From Burkholderiales bacterium (lineage in GTDB: Bacteria > Pseudomonadota > Gammaproteobacteria > Burkholderiales > JAEUMW01), in assembly GCA_016791285.1 (NCBI GenBank), contig JAEUMX010000300.1, positions 1 through 39,604 of the forward strand: a stretch of 39,604 nt of DNA. Reading direction: 5' to 3'. Below, piece after piece: positions 34,420-39,604 of this stretch. The first letter of the stretch is position 1; each line of letters begins with the position of its first letter. Made by a program: the position numbers and the translations under genes. Under the pieces are notes generated by a model. It was not told where the DNA came from. It did not search any database and saw only the letters and a list, made by a program, of their open reading frames with translations.

Positions 34420-34985
34420 CTGTTGCCCCTTCTCACGTAGGGAACCGCCAGCGCGCCCGGTTCACCGCGAGCGAACCCGAAAGCAAGCAGCGCGACGTCG
34501 GCGTCGTTGCCCGAAAAAGTCCCAGGGAGCGGCACGGCGCGTCCTTCGGCGGAGCGGCGCAGCTTGGCGTAGGCGTCGAGGTCGCGGTCGCTGACGATCT
34601 CGAAAGCGCGCAGGATCGCGGCGAGGTCGTTGCCCTGCATCCCCTCAAGCTTCTCGAAAAACAAGGACCAGTCGGTGGCGTTATCGAGCCAGTGCTCCCA
34701 ACGTGCGTCGAACTCTTCCTCAATTGCTTCGGGGAGTCGCCAGAGCGTGACGCAGCCCGGGGGATCGAAGATCTCTGCGCAGCGATGCGCGGCAACTGCG
34801 AAGACGGAACGGGCCTGGGCAAAGCGGTGAGTGCGGGGAAACCCTCGTCGAAGCGCGCTTGTCCCCAGACGGCCCAGCTGTCCCTTGGTATTCCACCATT
34901 TCGCAAGGTCCATCTCGCCGAAACGGGCAACCACGAGGCGCAGCTTAAGCAGCAAATCGATGTCTAGGGATTTCTCGATTGGCAT
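34416..34985 (-). CDS. brxE: BrxE, BREX type-6 signature protein
   Basis: 189 residues, first gene of the BREX operon. LRLVVARFGEMDLAKWWNTK, GFPRTHRFAQARSVFAVAAH and CVTLWRLPEAIEEEFD match what I recall of the BrxE family, which was defined in type 6 BREX systems. Molecular function is unknown. The start has only a weak ribosome site. Its presence together with brxL makes this operon a hybrid. Identification is from family memory, not a search. Confidence 0.78.
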   Translation of the reverse strand: MPIEKSLDIDLLLKLRLVVARFGEMDLAKWWNTKGQLGRLGTSALRRGFPRTHRFAQARSVFAVAAHRCAEIFDPPGCVTLWRLPEAIEEEFDARWEHWLDNATDWSLFFEKLEGMQGNDLAAILRAFEIVSDRDLDAYAKLRRSAEGRAVPLPGTFSGNDADVALLAFGFARGEPGALAVPYVRRGNS

Positions 34986-35428
34986 GGTGGCGAAAACGGC
35001 TGCGTCAAGACATGCCTTCTGGGCAGATCACACCAATTCTCCGATCCCGCTCTTTGTTGCGACCTGCTCTAGTGCTTCCTATCGTGCGTTTCACGGTTGC
35101 TCTGTCGATAGTCGCTGCGTGAGGAGAGGCCCCCGCAGCGGCTTATCTGGCGCTGCCCGCCCCAGCACGACGTGTTCCAGCCAGGCCGTCGTGATAATGG
35201 TTCATAGGTTCATACATAATCTCATGGCGAAGGACAATCCTGCCTTGACTTCCAACACTGCGCCACCGATCCACGGTGTGCGAGCGGCGTCCCTTCACAC
35301 CCGACCATGAGCGGAGTGGGTTGCATGTGCCCCAGGCCATTCTTGGGATGCCTCGCCACCTAGTGTACCGGTGATGTGCTCAATCCTCGGATGTCGCAAC
35401 TCGCGCCGCTTGGCATCGCGGAATAGGA
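34986..35428. other. Gene-poor gap upstream of BREX
   Basis: About 440 bases in which I see no convincing gene. It holds a candidate BREX promoter with a tandem 8-bp repeat (described separately) and the space where a toxin partner of the upstream orphan antitoxin would be expected. The only frame following that antitoxin is a 45-codon stretch without recognisable motifs. Confidence 0.5.
35199..35237 (-). promoter_or_regulatory. Candidate BREX promoter with tandem repeat operator
   Basis: On the minus strand TTGTCC (35237-35232) and TATGAA (35214-35209) are 17 bases apart. The -10 element lies in a perfect tandem duplication of the 8-mer GGTTCATA (plus strand, 35199-35214). The brxE start is about 220 bases downstream. 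Matches to consensus are 4 of 6 for each box, so this is a moderate candidate. Confidence 0.35.
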
Positions 35429-35686
35429 TCACCGCGAGCCGCCCCAACCCTCCCGTTCGGCGCACACTTGCGTGTCGATGTCTTTCTTCGACCGCATTCC
35501 GCGCCCGGGTCGCTCCAGCAGTTCCCAGAGCCCGCGCTGCCCGATCAGCCGCGCGTAGTCGTTCTCCCTCATAACGACATAGGTCGGCCGGTTGTTCTTG
35601 GTGACATGGACGGGACCTTCCTTGAGCAGGTCATCCACAGCAGAAATGCCGCGCCGCTCGATTTCCTCGGCAGAGATCGTGTTCGT
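35429..35686 (-). CDS. Orphan Phd/YefM-like antitoxin with damaged start
   Basis: The reading frame has the antitoxin core ISAEEIERRGISAVDDLL, VHVTKNNRPTYVVMREND and YARLIGQRG. Family members normally begin with ATG-AAC-ACG-ATC; here that first codon is ACG (35686-35684), with GAGGA eight bases upstream. Translation must start at ACG, or at GTG 35638, which loses the first 16 residues including part of the DNA-binding region. No toxin frame is recognisable downstream. It is probably a decaying remnant, but could still neutralise a toxin supplied elsewhere. Confidence 0.6.
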   Translation of the reverse strand, partial: TNTISAEEIERRGISAVDDLLKEGPVHVTKNNRPTYVVMRENDYARLIGQRGLWELLERPGRGMRSKKDIDTQVCAEREGWGGSR

Positions 35687-35699
35687 CTGCCGATCCTCA

Positions 35700-36014
35700 C
35701 TATGCTGGCCGCGGCCAATCCGTCTTCGGTGTGGCGGGTCGAGTGGGCAGCCGCTTGATTTCAGTTCCGGCTTCCCGCTCTGCCACGCGCACGTCGTAGA
35801 GGGCTTGCAGGTTCATCCAGAACTGCGGGCTCGTCCCAAACCAGTGCGCAAGGCGAAGCGCGGTGTCGCCGGTGATCGCGCGCTTGCCATTGATGATCTG
35901 GCTGATGCGGTTCGCCGGCACGCGAATCTGCCGCGACAGTTCGGTCGGGCTGACGCCGAGTTGCTGAAGCTCTTCGGCGAGAACTTCACCGGGGTGAATG
36001 GGGGTGCGGGCCAT
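35700..36014 (-). CDS. higA: HigA antitoxin (XRE family)
   Basis: 104 residues from ATG 36014, with GGA eight bases upstream; ATG 36020 adds two residues. The HTH-XRE region, about 15-70, has the HigA pattern: HPGEVLAEELQQLGVSPTEL, VPANRISQIINGKRAIT and ALRLAHWFGTSPQFWMNLQ. It binds HigB and represses the operon through the palindrome upstream of higB. The gene follows higB, the usual inverted order of higBA loci, with a 13-base gap. Confidence 0.9.
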   Translation of the reverse strand: MARTPIHPGEVLAEELQQLGVSPTELSRQIRVPANRISQIINGKRAITGDTALRLAHWFGTSPQFWMNLQALYDVRVAEREAGTEIKRLPTRPATPKTDWPRPA

Positions 36015-36027
36015 GGTCATGTTCCTT

Positions 36028-36312
36028 TCAGTGGTAGTCCACGATCTCGACCTTCGACGGTCCGCTCTGTCCTTCCGGCCACTCGAAGCAAATCCGCCAC
36101 TGCATATTGATGCGGATGCTGTACTGGCCCTTGCGGTCGCCCTTCAAGGCTTCGACGGCATTCGTGGGTAACGCCCGCAAGTCGGTAAGACTGGTCGCAG
36201 CGTCCAGAACATCGAGGCGCTTTTCCGCCTGACGGCAGAAGCTTTCGAAGTCTTGGACACGCTTGCCCTCGGCGAAGTCCCTCGTCCGCTTGTCGCGGTA
36301 GGTCAGAATCAT
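36028..36312 (-). CDS. higB: HigB toxin (RelE superfamily mRNA interferase)
   Basis: 94 residues. Characteristic HigB features include a basic stretch DKRTRDFAEGK, RLDVLDAATSLTDLRALPTN, and the beta-strand core GQYSIRINMQWRICFEW, ending VEIVDYH. It cleaves mRNA on the ribosome when free. The predicted transcript begins only a few bases before the ATG and there is no Shine-Dalgarno sequence, so it may be read from a leaderless or nearly leaderless message. Full length and intact. Confidence 0.9.
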   Translation of the reverse strand: MILTYRDKRTRDFAEGKRVQDFESFCRQAEKRLDVLDAATSLTDLRALPTNAVEALKGDRKGQYSIRINMQWRICFEWPEGQSGPSKVEIVDYH

Positions 36313-36320
36313 TGGCGCCC

Positions 36321-36357
36321 AACATACGGAATTGACCGATGTACGTCAAGCGTACAT
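36321..36357 (-). promoter_or_regulatory. higBA promoter and palindromic operator
   Basis: On the minus strand TTGACG (36349-36344) and TATGTT (36326-36321) are 17 bases apart. A perfect inverted repeat, ATGTACG-5-CGTACAT (36339-36357), covers the -35 box and is the likely HigA operator. Transcription would start near 36314, two or so bases before the higB ATG. Confidence 0.75.
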
Positions 36358-36376
36358 AGGCTGCCGCGAAGCGCGG

Positions 36377-39019
36377 TTACCGGCGCACATCTCCTCGCGT
36401 GTCACGACCCTTTGGCACGGAGACCGCATGGTCCAACGCTTCAAGCCCATACGGCTTCTGTGCCGACCGCTCGACAGCCATGGTCAGCTTCGAACCATCG
36501 TCCACATACAGCTTCGCCTCGTGCCGCGCCCGGCTGATCGCAACGTAGAAGCTCTCGCTGCCGATGGTTTGCTCGTACTTCGTGTCGATGTGGACGAGTA
36601 CCCGGTCCGTCGTCTTGCCCTCGGCGGCGTGGATGGTGGAGGCATAGGCGTGCTCCCAGTGCCGCTCGGTGCCGAGGTCCAGGACCTCCGCATCTCGTGA
36701 TCCGCGGACCATGGCAACGCGCTTGTCCGCATCCACCGAAACCACCTCCACGACCTCCCCGTTGCGTCGACCGAGGTCCCGATCGTTTCGCGTCCAGCGC
36801 AGTCGGTCGCCGGGCATGAGGGTACGCGACTCCTGGCGGTAGACCTCGACATTGCAGGCGCGTCGCGGCTCCCAATCGATCATTTTCCCGTCGCGCGCGA
36901 GGGAGACGAGGCCTCTTCGGATGTCCACCGCATTCACCGTCAGGCAGTCCCCAGACTCGATGCCGAGCTTCGCGTAAGCCCGCCCAAAGCGGACGATGTC
37001 CCCGACCTCGTAGGACCTCGGCTGGGTCAGTTCGGCGCGCGTCAGGTCGCGCTGGACGAGGACGGACGCCGTTCCTTCTGGACCATCGAGGGTCCTCTCA
37101 GCCTTCAACCGAGCGCGGATTCGCTCGTTGATTTCGCGCCGGTCCTCGTTGACGCCGGTGACGATGAGAGTCTGGTTCCGCTCGGCAGCCGGACGGGCGA
37201 GATAATCCTCCACGATGGCATTGATCCGCGCACTTCGGTCGGCGATCGCGTGGGTATGCGCCGCAAGCTTCTTCAGTGCCGCGGCCTCCCGACGACCGAT
37301 GCTGTCGAGCACTGCTGCCTTGAGGATCGGGCGCTGCTGCCGTTTGATGTCCCGCATCTCGACGCTCGCCATGCCGCGCTCCAGCAGCATCGCGAAAGGT
37401 CTTCCGGCCTCGATCGCGGGAAGTTGCTGGCGATCGCCGATGGTGACCAGCCGCGCCTTCTGGCGATCCGCTGCAGCGACGAGTGCACACGCCTGCGCGG
37501 TGCTCATCATGGAGGCCTCGTCGACCACCCACAGCTCGCTCGTCGACTGCCAGGGTTTGCTCTCCTTCGCGATCTCGATCAGGTGCCGGGAGAGGGTGTC
37601 GGAGGCGATGCCGGCGTCTTGCTGGAGGACACGGGCAGCGGTCGCGCTGGGGGCAGAGCCACGGATTGTGAAGCCGGCTTGTTCTGCCACTTCGCGCACC
37701 GCGCGGAGCATGTGGGTCTTCCCGGTTCCGGCATAGCCTTGGACGCCGACCACCCGGTCTTGGGTGGTCAGGATGAACGTCGCGGCCGCGGTCTGATCGG
37801 CTGCGAGCCCATGCTCACGGGCGGCTCTCCGGGCGGCCTCCACCGTGGCGATCGGCCGTACCCTCCCCTGCCCGCGCTTCATCGCAGACAGGGTCTCCCG
37901 CTCGGCAGTAACGGCCTCGGTCGTCGTGTAGCGACCCTCGTCCACGGGTAACAACACCCGCGCTTTCCTGGCTTGCCGGATGCCTGCGGTGACCTCGGCA
38001 AGCGTCGCTCTGCCGGTGCCGTATTCGAGCGCATGGCGCACGATATCGCGGTGACTGATGACGCTCTCGCGCTCGGTCAGATGCGCGATGGCCCAAGCCA
38101 CGGCCTCCCGAGCGGGCTTCGTGTCCGGCTCGCGCGGAGTGGACTGCCTCGGGGTGATTCCGCGGAAATCGATCCCCTGCTCCCGGGCGCGCGCCTTCCA
38201 GTCGGCGTAAACCTCGGCGCGGTCGATCGGACCTTTGCGGGCGCGGGTGTAGAGGGCCAGCGTGGCGCTCGCCTTGGCTCCGGTGGCGCCCACTTTCTCG
38301 AGCGCCGCTTCGATCTCCTCCCGCCGGCGGGAGAAGTGTCGGAGCTGTTCGCGGGTGAAGTCCTTGACCTCGAAACGGCCGTCCCGGTGACTGACCTCGA
38401 CCTCGAAGCCAAGGCGTTGCAGCCCTCGCGCGAGCTCCGCCCGGTAGATCGCCCCGCCTGTCATCTTGGCCCGGAACATCTCCTTCGAGGAGAGCGCCCG
38501 CCACTCGCCGTCGGCCCGCTGGGTCGCGTTGATCACGACTGCGTGCGTGTGCAGCTGCGGGTCGAGCTCGCGGCTCGTGTCGTGGTTGAAGCGGGCGATG
38601 ATCCAGTTGCCCGTGGTCTCGATCGTGGTGTTGCCGTCCTGCTTGAGTCGGGCCTGGGCGGTGGTCGCTTCGAGGTAGCGCAGCGCTGCAGTCACCGCCT
38701 CGGTGTGCGCCTGAAGTACCTCTCTGTCGTCGCCCACCAGAGCCAGTAGGGAGACCGACTTGGGCGCACTGAAGGTGAGGTCCCAACCCGGTTGGTGCTT
38801 GCCTTCCTGCCCGCGTTTCAGAACGATGCCGTTCGGCAATTCACCGTTCAGCAGCGCCTCAAACTGCGTGCGATTGACGGCTCCGGCGAGGCCCAAGGAC
38901 GTCGCGCCCTGCCCGTCCCATTGAGACGGTTCCCCCGCCCCGCCCTTGGTGTAGTAGTCGTCCTGGGCGTAGTAGGTTCCGGCTTGGGCGGAGGAGTGAA
39001 GGACCCCGATGGAGAGCAT
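36377..39019 (-). CDS. MobF conjugative relaxase-helicase (TrwC/TraI type)
   Basis: 880 residues from ATG 39019, which overlaps the coupling-protein stop (TGATG); a longer in-frame start would read through the coupling-protein gene. The relaxase domain 1-300 has the tyrosine motif TYYAQDDYYTKGG with Tyr16, 17, 22 and 23, and the metal triad His146, His157 and His159 in FNHDTSRELDPQLHTH. A RecD-like helicase follows, with Walker A GYAGTGKT (428-435) and VVDEAS near 498-503. It nicks oriT, stays on the 5' end and unwinds the strand for transfer. Shorter than R388 TrwC (about 966), mainly at the C-terminus. oriT is not recognised in the window and probably lies beyond the right edge. Confidence 0.92.
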   Translation of the reverse strand: MLSIGVLHSSAQAGTYYAQDDYYTKGGAGEPSQWDGQGATSLGLAGAVNRTQFEALLNGELPNGIVLKRGQEGKHQPGWDLTFSAPKSVSLLALVGDDREVLQAHTEAVTAALRYLEATTAQARLKQDGNTTIETTGNWIIARFNHDTSRELDPQLHTHAVVINATQRADGEWRALSSKEMFRAKMTGGAIYRAELARGLQRLGFEVEVSHRDGRFEVKDFTREQLRHFSRRREEIEAALEKVGATGAKASATLALYTRARKGPIDRAEVYADWKARAREQGIDFRGITPRQSTPREPDTKPAREAVAWAIAHLTERESVISHRDIVRHALEYGTGRATLAEVTAGIRQARKARVLLPVDEGRYTTTEAVTAERETLSAMKRGQGRVRPIATVEAARRAAREHGLAADQTAAATFILTTQDRVVGVQGYAGTGKTHMLRAVREVAEQAGFTIRGSAPSATAARVLQQDAGIASDTLSRHLIEIAKESKPWQSTSELWVVDEASMMSTAQACALVAAADRQKARLVTIGDRQQLPAIEAGRPFAMLLERGMASVEMRDIKRQQRPILKAAVLDSIGRREAAALKKLAAHTHAIADRSARINAIVEDYLARPAAERNQTLIVTGVNEDRREINERIRARLKAERTLDGPEGTASVLVQRDLTRAELTQPRSYEVGDIVRFGRAYAKLGIESGDCLTVNAVDIRRGLVSLARDGKMIDWEPRRACNVEVYRQESRTLMPGDRLRWTRNDRDLGRRNGEVVEVVSVDADKRVAMVRGSRDAEVLDLGTERHWEHAYASTIHAAEGKTTDRVLVHIDTKYEQTIGSESFYVAISRARHEAKLYVDDGSKLTMAVERSAQKPYGLEALDHAVSVPKGRDTRGDVRR

Positions 39020-39604
39020 CAGAACACCTCGCCGTGGCGGGAGACGTAGATCGGCGCGATTTGCTCTCGCTCCCGAATCTGCAACGCGACTTTCGTCACC
39101 GGATATCCGCCGGGGAGCTTCAGGAATCCGGAGAGTTTGGGCAGGTTCATGATCTCCGAAGGCAGTACGATCGGACGCTTCACGACCCGGCGCTGGAGGT
39201 TCACGGCGTCCCGTAAGTCGTACGGACTCATCGAGATCGACTCGGTCGCCTCGTTCACCTCCTGCTCTCCGAGGGACTGCGCGGCCCACTCCGCTGTGGC
39301 GTGCTCGACACTACGGAGCATGAGTCGGGTGAGACAGGAACCGGAGATGCTCTGGGCGCCGTACACCCCGTAGAGGCGTCGCAGCTGACCGATGTCCTGG
39401 AGCCCCAAGATGGTGGCACCGCCGTGTTTGCGGGACATGGTGAGGAGACCGCCGTCTGGGGTCAGGGCGGGCAGTTCCTGCAGGCTCGCGACCTCGTCCA
39501 GGACGACCCAGAAGCGGCGTTTCAGGTCCGGCGGCAGGCTCAGGATCGAGGCCGCAGCTTGGTCGCACCACAGGGATAAGAGCGGCCTCAGGAAGGCGTG
39601 CTGA
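39019..39604 (-). CDS. Type IV coupling protein (TrwB/TraD type), C-terminal part
   Basis: The last 194 codons of a gene whose start lies outside the window. FWVVLDEVASLQELPAL is the Walker B region, followed by LLTMSRKHGGATILGLQDIG, typical of the TrwB/TraD ATPase core. The C-terminus is short, without the long acidic tail of F-type TraD, which places it nearer TrwB. The coupling protein brings the relaxase-DNA complex to the VirB channel. The stop overlaps the relaxase start, so both are coupled. Confidence 0.9.
   Translation of the reverse strand, partial: QHAFLRPLLSLWCDQAAASILSLPPDLKRRFWVVLDEVASLQELPALTPDGGLLTMSRKHGGATILGLQDIGQLRRLYGVYGAQSISGSCLTRLMLRSVEHATAEWAAQSLGEQEVNEATESISMSPYDLRDAVNLQRRVVKRPIVLPSEIMNLPKLSGFLKLPGGYPVTKVALQIREREQIAPIYVSRHGEVF

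Noticed and set aside
35143..35430. Toxin partner for the orphan Phd/YefM-like antitoxin
   Set aside because: Only a 45-codon frame follows and it has no RelE, Doc or PIN motif.
36358..36376. oriT next to the relaxase stop
   Set aside because: The gap is under 20 bases and the higBA operator palindrome explains the nearby symmetry; TrwC-type origins lie upstream of the coupling-protein operon.
36377..39289. Longer relaxase start at 39289
   Set aside because: The first 90 residues overlap the coupling-protein gene in another frame and show no conservation; the relaxase begins naturally at MLSIGVLHSS.

Overview
The window is a high-GC accessory region from a proteobacterium, probably beta or gamma judging by a VirB-type secretion operon, an acyl-homoserine-lactone-type LuxR regulator and a MobF relaxase; the sequence does not fix the genus. 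It reads as part of an integrative conjugative element or conjugative plasmid carrying a defence cargo. I see no rRNA, tRNA, CRISPR array or complete insertion sequence.

Left part (1-8.9 kb): a cluster of TIR/SEFIR conflict genes around a small HicBA-like toxin-antitoxin pair. First is a TIR-FGE protein whose reading frame is broken in a run of nine T and whose last 45 codons look like the variable region of a diversity-generating retroelement (DGR) target. Next, on the minus strand, is an intact 1053-residue TIR-STAND ATPase-transmembrane-FGE-OmpA protein. A wrecked SEFIR gene follows, then a TIR-NB-ARC-TPR gene with a frameshift in the middle. Three of the four TIR/SEFIR genes are out of frame somewhere.

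Middle part (8.9-19.3 kb): a solo LuxR regulator faces away from a tightly packed P-type type IV secretion operon: virB2, B3, B4, B5, two small lipoproteins, B6, B8, B9, B10, B11 and one exported protein of unknown function. Stop and start codons overlap at most junctions. No virB1 is present here.

Right part (19.3-39.6 kb): an HTH/PIN toxin-antitoxin pair borders a 14.6-kb BREX phage-defence operon on the minus strand, in the order brxE, brxA, brxB, brxC, a nuclease-like gene, pglX, pglZ, brxL. The content is hybrid: brxE is a hallmark of BREX type 6, while brxL ends type 1 operons, and a gene with PD-(D/E)XK-like features sits inside the core. The central part of pglX is clearly poorer in GC than both ends, as expected after a swap of the target-recognition domain. 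Upstream lie an orphan Phd/YefM-like antitoxin with a damaged start, a higBA pair with a clear promoter and operator, the MobF relaxase-helicase (TrwC/TraI type) and the end of the coupling protein (TrwB/TraD type), which runs out of the window.

Together: a conjugation machine split into a VirB half and a relaxase/coupling half, with the BREX island between them, flanked by addiction modules, and probably responsive to cell density through LuxR.
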